Shown here: positions 16,999 through 27,400 of the stretch, piece after piece
How the letters are laid out: the number at the start of each line of letters is the position of its first letter
Numbering within the stretch: position 1 is the first letter of the stretch
NCBI RefSeq assembly: GCF_014697025.1
Contig: NZ_JACJRC010000011.1
Coordinates: 1 to 64,000, forward strand
Direction of reading: 5' to 3'
Source of the DNA: Alkalinema sp. FACHB-956
GTDB taxonomy: Bacteria > Cyanobacteriota > Cyanobacteriia > Leptolyngbyales > Leptolyngbyaceae
DNA: 64,000 bases
Made by a program: the position numbers and the translations under genes
Notes under the pieces: generated by a model
What the model was told of the DNA's origin: nothing
What the model saw: the letters and a program-made list of their open reading frames with translations, nothing else
Database searches by the model: none

Positions 16999-17613
16999 TT
17001 AACCATCCGATCGCTTATATTTGCGAACTAAATCCAACCGCGCCAGAGAACTCGTCGCCGATTCCCGCACATAGGTATCCACCGCTTCATCCTGGGCAAA
17101 CTGCGTCAGAATGTCCTCCCCACGGGCATCATCGATCGACGCCAGCGCATTGACGATCGCCACCTGAACCGCAATATTGTCCGTCGTTTTCAGAGCATGC
17201 ACCAAAATATCAAACGCTGGCACCCCAATTTCACCCAACGCCATCACCGAAGCAATGTGAACCACCGGATTCGCATCCCCGATCGCGATTTTGAGGCCCT
17301 GCAAACCCCGTTCAGGGAACGGTTCATCCGGATAATTGACTGCGACCTGGGCCAACGCCTTCGCACAACTGCCCCGCACCGTCACATTCGGACTATTTAG
17401 CAACCCATCCACCAACAAGGGCACCGCATCCACCCCAATCACCCCCAGCGTCTTCACCGCCGCCCGACGATAGACCACATCCTCCTCATCCAAAACCGCC
17501 ATCAACTCCGCGATCGTCGTTTCATTGCGCGTCTCCGCAATTTCCACCATCGCCCGATTCCGCAAATGAGGATTCGGGTGCTTCAGTTGTTCAAATAACG
17601 CATTAGCAGCCAT
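16999..17613 (-). CDS. cpeZ: Phycoerythrin lyase/chaperone subunit CpeZ
   Basis: A 204-aa HEAT-repeat protein matching CpeZ: LFEQLKHPNPHLRNRAMVEI, VVYRRAAVKTLGVIGVDAVP, NVTVRGSCAKALAQVA, NPVVHIASVMALGEIG, YVRESATSSLARLDLV. In F. diplosiphon CpeZ acts as a chaperone-like partner that aids CpeY in attaching PEB to CpeA and stabilises phycoerythrin subunits. Fourth gene of the minus-strand cpeBAYZ operon, starting 61 bp after cpeY. GAGAGAA precedes the ATG. Confidence 0.88.
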   Translation of the reverse strand: MAANALFEQLKHPNPHLRNRAMVEIAETRNETTIAELMAVLDEEDVVYRRAAVKTLGVIGVDAVPLLVDGLLNSPNVTVRGSCAKALAQVAVNYPDEPFPERGLQGLKIAIGDANPVVHIASVMALGEIGVPAFDILVHALKTTDNIAVQVAIVNALASIDDARGEDILTQFAQDEAVDTYVRESATSSLARLDLVRKYKRSDG

Positions 17614-17674
17614 AACGTTCTCTCAAAGGATTATCAGGTTGGAAGCAGGATGATCAGGTTAGAGACTGAGATCG

Positions 17675-18985
17675 CTACACCAGCGCCACCGCCGCCGGTA
17701 CACAGGTCGCACGGGCACGCACCATCCAGTCCGCATCATTTGCGGCGAGGCCATGGGCACTGCGATCGCCCAATTGTTCCAGCGCCATCAGCACCGCATA
17801 TTTCAAATCCCAAATCGGTGTCTCTAAACACCCCTTCAGTTCAGGAATCGCACGGGCATCCCCCAATTCCGCCAACGCCAGCGCCGCCGCCGCCCGAGAC
17901 TTTTGGAACTGCGGTTCACGGTTATGCAACGCCTGAATTAAGCGGTCATAGACCGACGCATCCTTCAGCCAGCCCCACAGCTTGACCACATGGTAGTGGG
18001 CACCATAGTCCGTATAGGCCTCATCTTCATAGGTTTTCCGCAACGCCGCAGGTGCTTCCGCCGCATAATGCTCCAACAGCGTCTGCGTCGCTAAATAACA
18101 CCGTCCGAAATCCGTTTCATACAACTCCCGAATCGCAAAATCCAGCGTCGGCAAGCGATCGTAGACATGAACCAGTTCCAAATCCTGGGGACGATCCCAC
18201 AGGACTTGATCCAAATAGGGTTGAATCTCCGCAAAACTGAACGGTTGACTGGCCCCAGGTTGCGCACCCACCGCTTGGCATCCTGCTTCCGCCAGCAGCC
18301 GAATTCCCCGCAACCGAAATACCAACGACACCGGACAACGAGCGATCGCCGGAATCGCCCCATAGTGTCGTGCATCAATTAAATCTTGAATCGCCAACCG
18401 CCGCGTATAGACATTCCCACTTTGCAGAAACGCAACCACCGCAGCCATCGGCCCATAGTCCCCCGTAAAGCGGCAGACCGTCGCGATCGCAGCACTGGCA
18501 ACCGTTTCATCCGCCGCCGTCATGAAGGGACGAATCCGATCCAGTGCCGGAACATAGTTCAACTTCGCCAGCGTATGAATAATGACCCGGTAGAGTTGAT
18601 TCGGCTTAGCCAACAACTGCGCCATCGCTTCCAAAATCTCGCAGTCATCCGTCCCGATTTCACCGATCGACCAAACCGCATTTTCAACCGTGTAACAATC
18701 AGCAGCATCCAGACATTGACGAATGACCGGCAACGCTTGTTTTGCTTTCAGTTTGCCCAGAGTCTCAACCGACTTGCGACGGACAATACGATTCTCCAAC
18801 CGATCATCCGTAGTCTGAATCGCACGCATCAGCGCCGCAATCGATCGATCACTCGGAAAATTCACCAAATGGGACGCCGCAATATAGCGAGAATCCTCTT
18901 CACTCACCTGATCCGGCGGCGTATCCAACAACGCGATCGCAGCCTCTTCAGACAGATTAAATAAATTTAAAAAACGCTTATCCAT
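17675..18985 (-). CDS. cpeY: Phycoerythrobilin lyase CpeY
   Basis: A 436-aa E/F-type lyase with many HEAT repeats. Start ATG 18985 (MDKRFLNLFNLSEEAAIALL) is the family start; an upstream start would add nine unrelated residues. Signatures are YIAASHLVNFPSDRSI, NRIVRRKSVETLGKLKA, YTVENAVWSIGEIG and TRRLAIQDLIDARHY. CpeY attaches PEB to alpha-phycoerythrin Cys82. Third gene of cpeBAYZ, about 270 bp after cpeA, which allows lower expression than the structural genes. Confidence 0.9.
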   Translation of the reverse strand: MDKRFLNLFNLSEEAAIALLDTPPDQVSEEDSRYIAASHLVNFPSDRSIAALMRAIQTTDDRLENRIVRRKSVETLGKLKAKQALPVIRQCLDAADCYTVENAVWSIGEIGTDDCEILEAMAQLLAKPNQLYRVIIHTLAKLNYVPALDRIRPFMTAADETVASAAIATVCRFTGDYGPMAAVVAFLQSGNVYTRRLAIQDLIDARHYGAIPAIARCPVSLVFRLRGIRLLAEAGCQAVGAQPGASQPFSFAEIQPYLDQVLWDRPQDLELVHVYDRLPTLDFAIRELYETDFGRCYLATQTLLEHYAAEAPAALRKTYEDEAYTDYGAHYHVVKLWGWLKDASVYDRLIQALHNREPQFQKSRAAAALALAELGDARAIPELKGCLETPIWDLKYAVLMALEQLGDRSAHGLAANDADWMVRARATCVPAAVALV

Positions 18986-19254
18986 AGCAGGCAGAAACCG
19001 GAACGCCAGCAAACGATCGGATTAGAGTAACTCGTCCTTAATCTAGATTAATACAACAAACACCGCATTAATCCAACATTCCATTCATAAAAAATGAAAC
19101 GCAAAAGTCTTAGTAACTTCTAAGGGAACAGAAAAATCGATTGATTTCCCCATATCCTTAGAAATCACTAAGAGCTTTACAAAGACTTCGAATAATAAGT
19201 TAGAGCTGAATCACAAGTTTCCGCAAATTCTAATCAACTGCAACCCTGACCCAA

Positions 19255-19752
<498 letters not shown>

Positions 19753-19957
19753 TTACTATCTCCAGATTTGACTTGATTAGATGTAGATTTCAACAAACGA
19801 GGTGATTCCGCACATTGCAATCACTCAACTGCAAAGCCACACCCCCTCAATTGCAACACCTAACTTGTACCGTTCAGATCACAATGAATTGCAATTAAAT
19901 GGGACTCAGAACCCCTCTTTTTGGGAAAAATCGAAGAGATTGCGAATCCTTCAGCAA

Positions 19958-21037
<1,080 letters not shown>

Positions 21038-23542
21038 ATGGATACCGCCCTCCTTCACAAAGCCACCGCCCAAGCCAAAACCCAGTGGCTCGAACAAGCC
21101 CTCGCTGACCTGTTGCCCCAAATTTGGGATCTGACAACAGACCAACCCAACTGGCAAGACACCGCAACAGCATGGGCCGCACAAATTGATCACCTGTTAA
21201 AACACAAGCAACTCTGGACCCCCAACCAACAGAAAAATCGACGCACCGACATCGCCAATGCCCTCAGAATCATCGCCCCCAATCATCCCGTCATCCCCTT
21301 TGTATTACTGTCCTCCGAAATCTATACCCAGTTAAACAACGAACAAGCACACCGCCTCAACACCCGAACCAATAAATTCTTCTCCGCCCAACAAGCGGAC
21401 GAACTTGTCCAGCGATCGATCACACTCTTGGATCGTGAAAACCCCAACGAAATCGCCGCAGGACTCGCCGTCCTAGTCGGTCGGCGCATTAGCGAAATCC
21501 TCATCTCAGAATTCCAGCCCAAAACCTCCTACAGCTTGCTCTTTTCCCAGGCCGTCAAACGCCGTGGCAAAGTTGGCATGGAATTCGAAATCCCCACCCT
21601 AGCCCCCGCCCACCGAATACTCCACGCGATCGAACAGTTAAAAGACCGATGGAATATTGCCGACCTCCAGGCCCTGAACCTATCCGACAACCACCTCAAG
21701 CGACGCATTAATAACCGCTACGCTGGCGTCTCCCCAACCTGTCGTCAACACTTTGCAGACCTCATCCCCGGACGCGAAGCCGAAAATGATGACGGCGAAC
21801 GCCTCTACACCCATCTGTTTCGAGCCGTATATGCCGAAATTGCCACCTACTACTACAAACCAGCCTGGATCCCCGATCATCGCTTTAAAGCAGAAATTCA
21901 GGGACATTTCAAACTCACAGATACCGGAGAAAAAATCCCCAACTACTCCGCACGGCAAAACTACGATGACTACCTCATCCGCGATCGCGTCCCAGGACAA
22001 CCCGGTATCAAACTCGGAACCCCCGGCGTCGAAATCCTCGAAGTGTTTCAAGCAGACCCCAGCGTCAACGCCCCCGCAGTCAGCAAACGCAAACTCGAAA
22101 CCGGCACCCTCAACGCCCTAATTTATCGCACCGTCGATCGGCTGTTGTTCTCGAAAACCTGGGCCGAAGCAGCCACAGGACTGGTTTTGCTGACAGGTCG
22201 CAGCCTCCCCACCCTCCTGGAAGCCACCCTCCACCCCCAATCGGACTTCTCCCTCATCATCGCCGGACAAGCAGTTCCCACCCTCACCAGCGCACAACAA
22301 ATTCTCTCCGCTTGGACCCAGTGGCGAGCCTTAGACCCTTTACCCGCAGTTCAAATTGACCCAGCCATCCAGACCATCTGCCAGCTCAACTTTGGAGATT
22401 TAGTTCGCCTGCGATCGCTCCCAGATCTCCAAGCCATTTACACCGCCATCGCCCTCCACTGGTTCTGTCCACCCACCGTTGATGAAACCCGCTTCCTACA
22501 GACCATCGGAGCCAGGGATCCCGCAGGGTTTGAAACCATCAGGCGCGATCGCGGCGTGAAACTCAGGCAATCTCCCATGCCGGAACTGACAGCCTTGCTA
22601 CAAGAAACCGCTCAGACTCACCAGCCCCCCACGATCGCCGCCGACACCGAGCCCTCGCCGCCCCAACCCGCCGCCCCAACGACCATGTCCACATCCACCC
22701 AGTTATCCGTAGACTCCACTCTGCTCAAAACCGCTGCTGCTACCTACGGAATTCCCATTCGTAGCCCGGAAACAACCGATGGCCTTAGCGATGAGGCAGC
22801 CCTCACCCAAGTCCTAGAGCACGTCTGCCAATCGCCGCCGACCGCCGCACCCACTGCACCCACTCCACCCGCCCCCGATGCAGGGACTATCTCCGCTATC
22901 TCCGCCATCTCCGCCATTCAAGATCAAGCCAAAACCCTGGCTTGGCTGACCCGTCGTATAGAAGCCCTAGAGCAACAGGTGACGACACTTCAGCAAGAAC
23001 GGGATGCAGCCCTCGCGCAAGTCCAACAGGCCGGAAATCCCCCCCAATGGGAGCAACTCCAAGCCGAAAATCACAGACTCCAGCAAGAACGGGATGAAGC
23101 CCACCACAAACTCCAAGCCTTTAGGCAGCTCCTCTTGGGATCCGGGATAGACCAAGAAGCCACCCCGATCGCAGCGCACTCTCCCACGCTAGAACCGGCC
23201 TCGTCACCAGAGCCCCCAGAGAGCCCAGCCGCCTCGACTACTCGCAGGATCACCACAGACGATGCGCTAGAACAGATTAGACAAGCCGTGCAAGCGATCA
23301 TGGCGCTCAATAACCAGGAGGGGCGCACCTTTAACGACAAGTGGTATATCTCTTTTCCCGTCGTCCAAACCCTACTCCGAGCCCACGGGTTCCCAGCCAA
23401 CCAAAAAAATGTAGCAGCCGTATTCGCAGAACTACAAGACGAATTAGACCACCATCACCACCAGCATCGTATTGGCTCTAGGCACAACCGACGACACCCC
23501 AACCTAGGCACCATTGCAGACCTCGTCAACCTAGGCCCGTGA
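21038..23542 (+). CDS. Telomere-resolvase-like protein with duplicated core
   Basis: An 834-aa protein. Residues 137-315 resemble protelomerases/telomere resolvases (tyrosine-recombinase fold): VLVGRRISEIL with Arg149/150, a KRRGK segment, THLFR with His259 and Arg262 (H-x-x-R), His290, and candidate nucleophiles Tyr309/Tyr312 in ARQNYDDYL. Residues about 360-492 repeat the layout (GLVLLTGRSLPTLLEATL, then LQAIYTAIALHWFCPP) but lack H-x-x-R, so this copy looks inactive. A Pro/Ala-rich linker, a coiled coil (about 640-710) and a C-terminal domain with a His-rich stretch (DHHHHQHRIGSRHNRRHPN) follow. Protelomerases create hairpin telomeres on linear replicons; whether this protein does so is unknown. 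It is flanked by phycobilisome genes and IS605-like remains. Confidence 0.65.
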   Translation: MDTALLHKATAQAKTQWLEQALADLLPQIWDLTTDQPNWQDTATAWAAQIDHLLKHKQLWTPNQQKNRRTDIANALRIIAPNHPVIPFVLLSSEIYTQLNNEQAHRLNTRTNKFFSAQQADELVQRSITLLDRENPNEIAAGLAVLVGRRISEILISEFQPKTSYSLLFSQAVKRRGKVGMEFEIPTLAPAHRILHAIEQLKDRWNIADLQALNLSDNHLKRRINNRYAGVSPTCRQHFADLIPGREAENDDGERLYTHLFRAVYAEIATYYYKPAWIPDHRFKAEIQGHFKLTDTGEKIPNYSARQNYDDYLIRDRVPGQPGIKLGTPGVEILEVFQADPSVNAPAVSKRKLETGTLNALIYRTVDRLLFSKTWAEAATGLVLLTGRSLPTLLEATLHPQSDFSLIIAGQAVPTLTSAQQILSAWTQWRALDPLPAVQIDPAIQTICQLNFGDLVRLRSLPDLQAIYTAIALHWFCPPTVDETRFLQTIGARDPAGFETIRRDRGVKLRQSPMPELTALLQETAQTHQPPTIAADTEPSPPQPAAPTTMSTSTQLSVDSTLLKTAAATYGIPIRSPETTDGLSDEAALTQVLEHVCQSPPTAAPTAPTPPAPDAGTISAISAISAIQDQAKTLAWLTRRIEALEQQVTTLQQERDAALAQVQQAGNPPQWEQLQAENHRLQQERDEAHHKLQAFRQLLLGSGIDQEATPIAAHSPTLEPASSPEPPESPAASTTRRITTDDALEQIRQAVQAIMALNNQEGRTFNDKWYISFPVVQTLLRAHGFPANQKNVAAVFAELQDELDHHHHQHRIGSRHNRRHPNLGTIADLVNLGP

Positions 23543-23560
23543 CGATCGTGAACTGGTACA

Positions 23561-23628
23561 GGCAGCTTGACACTCTCCACCGCATGGCGGATGGGGTATT
23601 CCGCGAATTCGATAACTCCATACCCCAT
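23561..23628 (+). repeat. IS200/IS605-type right-end remnant and hairpin
   Basis: CTTGACACTCTCC (23566-23578) followed by a CCGC-ATG-GCGG hairpin (23580-23590) and a GGGGTATTCC stretch looks like the right end (and 3' guide-RNA end) of IS605-group TnpB elements, which read CTTGACACTCTCC, a short C/G hairpin, then GGGGATTC. A second inverted repeat, ATGGGGTAT (23591-23599) with ATACCCCAT (23620-23628), overlaps it. No tnpB gene is next to it. Confidence 0.45.
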
Positions 23629-23690
23629 GCCAACACCCAGAGGGTTCACCGATCGGAGAGAGGTTGCGCAATTTAGATGGTTTGCTTAAT

Positions 23691-23861
23691 TTAGATAGTT
23701 TGCTTAATTAAGTGGCGGATGACATTGTCCTTAATCATCAATTGCCGCATCACTTCTAATAACACTTCCTGGGCTTGCTCCTGGGAAAGCGCTTTCACCT
23801 GATCTTGATAGACCGTCAGGTTGAATTGTTGTTCAAGACTTAGATCGAGAGGCAGATCCAT
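23691..23861 (-). CDS. nblA: Phycobilisome degradation protein NblA
   Basis: A 56-aa protein, MDLPLDLSLEQQFNLTVYQ..., with the NblA signatures LSLEQQF and a second helix ending QLMIKDNVIRHLIKQ. NblA binds phycobiliproteins and recruits the Clp protease for phycobilisome breakdown under nutrient stress. Start ATG 23861 has GAGGAG eight bases upstream; a longer frame to 23882 adds seven unrelated residues. It faces the resolvase-like gene and lies amid PC/PE genes. Confidence 0.9.
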   Translation of the reverse strand: MDLPLDLSLEQQFNLTVYQDQVKALSQEQAQEVLLEVMRQLMIKDNVIRHLIKQTI

Positions 23862-24441
23862 CGCTATACTCCTCACACGCAACAGTTTGCTGGGGCAATA
23901 TACGGATTTTGATACTCAGAAACCAAGCCGTTGGGAAACCGGGCAGCCCCGAAAGCAGAACACAGGTTCCAGCAGCAGACTTGATCAGCAGGCTTTTATG
24001 GATTTCATTCAATCAGCGAATCGTTGATTTGTAAATTATGGTAACACCTGATTGACAAAATGTCCAGTCTATACATTTCCGTAGCTTTAGTTACCAAATC
24101 AGACGGAAATGGGGAACAGGCCATTATTGGGCAAAATTGGGCAAAAGCAGGCAACGGTGGGCGAAAGCAGGCAAAAGCAGTTAACAACGTGCGAAAAAGA
24201 CCTAAAATCTGAAGACAGATAACCCCGACAATGGACTCGATTCAGGCATGGCCCAGGGTCGGGAACACTGCATACCTCAGAAAACCCAAATTTGCCCTCC
24301 CCAGTAACACCCCAATCAGAAAGATAGGCGGGGTCGTTCGTCCTATGATTGACCTAGGGGAAACTCCCTGAAAAGATAGACAGGATTTTCAACCCTTCTT
24401 TTCAACCCTTCGATGTTTCTTAGACTTGTTTGAGGGCTTTG
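23862..24441. other. Intergenic region between nblA and lyase gene
   Basis: A divergent promoter region of 580 bp. It holds a 9-bp inverted repeat, CATTTCCGT (24074-24082) with ACGGAAATG (24103-24111), and a short imperfect run of GGGCAAAA/GCAGGCAA units (about 24127-24180). No gene is supported here. The nblA promoter should lie in the left part. Confidence 0.5.
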
Positions 24442-25032
24442 ATGAACGCACTAGAGTTTTTTCAGAAAAGTGCTGGCCTCTGGCGATCGCAGCGCACCAC
24501 CCATCATCTCGCCTTTAAACGGGCAGAACGGGGCGGCTCCCAAATCCGCGTGGACGCCCTAGACCCGACCCATCCCCGCATCATTGAAGTCTGCAAAATG
24601 CATGATATTGACCCAGCCCTCGCGATCGGTGGGGCCTACGTCAATTGGCAGGGCACGATGCAATGGGACCGCGAAGATGGCGAACAACACGAAGGGGAAA
24701 CCGTGTTCGCACTTGTGCCCGATGATGCCACAGGTCGCCAAGGCCGACTCCTCCGAGAACGCGGCTATGCCGAAATTGTGCCCGTTGTCGGTCGCTATGA
24801 AATGGATGCGGAAAATGGGTTAACGCTCCTCACAGAATATGAAACGATGAGCTCCTCCGAACGGTTCTGGTTCGCAGACGACAACACCCGTGTCCGCACT
24901 AGCACCGTCAAGCGCTTCGGTGGCTTTAGTACAGCCACCTTCTGTACCGAAACTCGGATGGCCGCAGGGGATCCTGATCCAACCCCCGAAGCCTTTAAGC
25001 CTGATGTGATTCCCTCCTGCTTCGGTTGGTAA
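24442..25032 (+). CDS. cpcS: CpcS-type bilin lyase
   Basis: A 196-aa S-type lyase: MNALEFFQKSAGLWRSQRTTHHLAF, DIDPALAIGGAYVNW, ALVPDDATGRQGRLLRERGYAEIVPVVGRYEM, LLTEYETMSSSERFWFADDN, RTSTVKRFGGFSTATFCTE. This is the general S-type form that serves Cys82/84 of phycocyanin beta and allophycocyanins. Start ATG 24442 has GAGGG upstream; TTG 24430 is less likely. It differs from cpeS (14232), so the genome has at least three S/U-type lyases. A GC-rich hairpin follows the stop. Confidence 0.82.
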   Translation: MNALEFFQKSAGLWRSQRTTHHLAFKRAERGGSQIRVDALDPTHPRIIEVCKMHDIDPALAIGGAYVNWQGTMQWDREDGEQHEGETVFALVPDDATGRQGRLLRERGYAEIVPVVGRYEMDAENGLTLLTEYETMSSSERFWFADDNTRVRTSTVKRFGGFSTATFCTETRMAAGDPDPTPEAFKPDVIPSCFGW

Positions 25033-25045
25033 AAGTCAACGCCCA

Positions 25046-25069
25046 GCCCCCCAGCGATCGCCGGGGGGC
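25046..25069 (+). terminator. GC-rich hairpin after cpcS
   Basis: GCCCCCC at 25046-25052 pairs with GGGGGGC at 25063-25069 around a GCGATCGC HIP1 octamer. No T-run follows, so termination strength is uncertain. Confidence 0.5.
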
Positions 25070-25251
25070 CTCTCACCCGTCCCTAAAAAACAACCTAAAA
25101 AACCATCAAAGCCATCCACACACAATATTGAGCTTATTCTTATCCAATTGCATCCCAACCCCACGATTGGATTCACCAACACACCTGGATTCCCCAACAC
25201 ACTGCTCAATCACCACTGGATTAGCCCACATACCGCTCAATAGCGACCCGC

Positions 25252-25782
25252 ATGGTCACGATTGATTATCTACAACAAATGCAAGGGTACGCTTTAGCCC
25301 CAGGCATGGTTAATTTATTCGAGCTAGATCCCGATCGACCCCTCATCTTCGATTGGATACAGCACCACATCCCCAAAATTAACCACTTACTACAGCAATA
25401 TCTCCAAGACTGTCACGCCTGCTTTCCACCCACCGAACAACCCCCCTTACAAATTTTTGCCGTCCCTTTAAGTCCCTACTTTGGGGTAGATGCGTTTTGC
25501 AATTTCTCGAGTCAACCCATGACGATTTTGATCGATGTCGGACGGGTGGAGCCTCACTATTGGCTCGGGTTGGTGGCCCATGAGTATGCCCATGCTCAAG
25601 TGGGGAAACCAGGTCACGATCGGGCCTTTGCGGAGGTCCTGAATCACCTCTGTCTCGGGTTAGGGTTACCCTGTCCCGGCAACACCGAGGCCCAACTCAA
25701 ATGCTATCCCGGTGGCCTCCCAGTCGTTGATGCCTTAGCCTTTTGGCGAGGAACCCCTGCATCTAGACTCCCAGGACAGTAA
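25252..25782 (+). CDS. Putative zinc metalloprotease (HExxH)
   Basis: A 176-aa protein with the gluzincin-like motif VAHEYAHAQV (His-Glu-x-x-His) and GHDRAFAEVL downstream, which could supply a third ligand. No signal peptide or membrane helix is visible, so it should be cytoplasmic. It has no recognised name. Its place between a lyase gene and cpcG raises the idea of a role in processing or turnover of phycobilisome proteins, which is inference only. Start ATG 25252 lacks a strong ribosome binding site. Confidence 0.7.
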   Translation: MVTIDYLQQMQGYALAPGMVNLFELDPDRPLIFDWIQHHIPKINHLLQQYLQDCHACFPPTEQPPLQIFAVPLSPYFGVDAFCNFSSQPMTILIDVGRVEPHYWLGLVAHEYAHAQVGKPGHDRAFAEVLNHLCLGLGLPCPGNTEAQLKCYPGGLPVVDALAFWRGTPASRLPGQ

Positions 25783-25790
25783 GGGCGATC

Positions 25791-25858
25791 GGACACACTC
25801 AGCCACACTCAGCCACACTCAGCCACACTCAGTCACACCCAGCCACACTCAGCCACAT
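25791..25858. repeat. 10-bp tandem repeat
   Basis: About seven units of CCACACTCAG or close variants, in exact 10-bp phase, lie between the metalloprotease gene and cpcG. It is a short tandemly repeated repetitive sequence, non-coding in all frames considered. Confidence 0.85.
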
Positions 25859-26112
25859 CTAGCGACCGGCTCCGGTGCCCTCGATCGTTGACACGATTGT
25901 TGACTAAAACGAAAGTTGATCAAAGTTGACGCCCTACACCGGAAATTCGAAAGTGCGCTGCTAGTCTCTTAAAGCAAGATTCCCTACAGACATTAACGAA
26001 CTCATTAAGTTTCATGAATTGTCTCAAAGAATCTGCGATCGCCGTTTCCCTGTTCCCGTAAGATGTACCTTAAAGCTTGATGAACTTTGATTAAGATCAC
26101 GGAGGCTCTAGC
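25859..26112 (+). promoter_or_regulatory. cpcG upstream region
   Basis: Contains several GTTGAC elements (for instance about 25885-25945) and ends with GGAGG (26101-26105), eight bases before the GTG start of cpcG. The promoter is not resolvable by eye. Confidence 0.4.
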
Positions 26113-26859
26113 GTGGCTCTTCCCCTGCTGTCCTACGCTCCTACCACTCAGAACCAGCGGGTCGCTGGCTATGAGGTCGGGAGTAGTGACCAACCCCGTC
26201 TGTTTTCCACTGACAATTTGCTCTCTTCCAGCGACATGGATACGCTGATTGAAGCGGCCTATCGTCAAATTTTCTTCCACGCCTTTGCCGTCGATCGGGA
26301 GCGTTTCTTAGAGTCCCAATTGCGCAATGGCCAAATTACTGTTCGTGAATTCATTCGGGGGCTCTGCTTAGCCAGTACCTTCACGAAAAGCTTCTACAAC
26401 CTCAACAGCAATTATCGCTTCGTTGAGCATTGCATTAACCGCGTTCTCGGTCGCGCTCCCTACAACGAACAGGAAAAGATCGCTTGGTCGATCGTGGTAG
26501 CAACGAAGGGTCGGGCGGGTTTCATTAATGCGTTGCTCGATAGCGAAGAGTACCTCACCAATTTTGGCGATAATACGGTGCCCTATCAGCGTCGTCGCAC
26601 CTTGCCCTCTGGTGCCGCTGAGGTTCCCTTCAATATCCAAAATCCTCGCTACGACGAGTACTATCGCGCCAAGTTGGGCTTCCCTCAAATTGTTTGGCAG
26701 TCTACTGTCAAGCGCTTTACGCCCCAAGAACAGCAGGCCAAGGCTGGCAATCCCGCCAATTTCTTGGATATGGCTCGCGGCTTGTCCACGCCCCCGATCG
26801 GTCAGCCGGTTGTCTCGGCCATGAATGTTGACTTTATTAATGGCGTTCCCCGCCGTTAA
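26113..26859 (+). CDS. cpcG: Phycobilisome rod-core linker CpcG
   Basis: A 248-aa rod-core linker. It starts with GTG as [23 protein letters not shown], the CpcG signature, with GGAGG eight bases upstream. The PBS-linker domain (about 40-185) has [49 protein letters not shown] and [12 protein letters not shown]. The C-terminal part (about 190-248) has no CpcL-type membrane helix, so it is the conventional CpcG that attaches rods to the allophycocyanin core. It is followed by a textbook terminator. Confidence 0.93.
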   Translation: MALPLLSYAPTTQNQRVAGYEVGSSDQPRLFSTDNLLSSSDMDTLIEAAYRQIFFHAFAVDRERFLESQLRNGQITVREFIRGLCLASTFTKSFYNLNSNYRFVEHCINRVLGRAPYNEQEKIAWSIVVATKGRAGFINALLDSEEYLTNFGDNTVPYQRRRTLPSGAAEVPFNIQNPRYDEYYRAKLGFPQIVWQSTVKRFTPQEQQAKAGNPANFLDMARGLSTPPIGQPVVSAMNVDFINGVPRR

Positions 26860-26926
26860 TCCCAAGACTTCGATTGGGTCACCGGATCTGTCCCAAGGAT
26901 TGGGCTGAATAACGAGTTTGATGACC

Positions 26927-26958
26927 ACGGTTGGCTGGATTCAGCCAACCGTTTTTGT
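26927..26958 (+). terminator. Rho-independent terminator of cpcG
   Basis: CGGTTGGCTG (26928-26937) and CAGCCAACCG (26942-26951) form a perfect 10-bp stem with a GATT loop, followed by TTTTTGTT. Confidence 0.92.
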
Positions 26959-27196
26959 TGCCTTGGCATCCGGCTGAGGCAATCCAGGGGACAGGGGTCG
27001 ATCGCCCATTGTGGACACTCCATCTATCATAAATGGGTGCTCAAAAGTCAGTTTCTAAAAAATTTGTTACTATAGAACCCAATTTTAGTCCGGTTTGGGG
27101 TAGAAGGATCTGGGGCGATGGCATGCCTTGCTTCGGTGTCTGGTTGACGACCACTGTTCTGACGACCACTGTTCAATTGTTGCGGAAAGGTCATCT

Positions 27197-27400
27197 ATGG
27201 AAAACCATCAAATTCCTGGGGAAATGATTTGGAGACTGCCGGGTTCCGATGAAATTGCGCTCCATTTGCGCACTAGTCCCTCTGAACCCTGGCGGCATTA
27301 CAAGGACTGTCCGGAATTTGCTCAGCCCGATTCTCCCAATTTCTCTGAGGGCTATCCCACGTTCGTTTCTTTATTGAAAAAAAATTGGAAGGCTCTATAG
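27197..27400 (+). CDS. Small hypothetical protein
   Basis: A 67-aa frame from ATG 27197 (MENHQIPGEMIWRLPGSDEIALHL...YPTFVSLLKKNWKAL) preceded by GGAAAGG. The composition is protein-like, with charged and aromatic residues and no low complexity. I do not recognise a family. A longer frame from 27128 adds a Cys/His-rich leader of doubtful reality. The gene may be real; it lies alone between cpcG and cpcB. Confidence 0.4.
   Translation: MENHQIPGEMIWRLPGSDEIALHLRTSPSEPWRHYKDCPEFAQPDSPNFSEGYPTFVSLLKKNWKAL

Noticed and set aside
15831-19012. Long antisense frames opposite the HEAT-repeat genes
   Set aside because: They follow the GC-rich periodic codons of the real genes and show no protein family features.
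21038-23542. Resolvase-like gene as a phage integrase
   Set aside because: It lacks the usual integrase N-terminal domain and there are no phage genes or att-like repeats around; the spacing of motifs fits telomere resolvases better.
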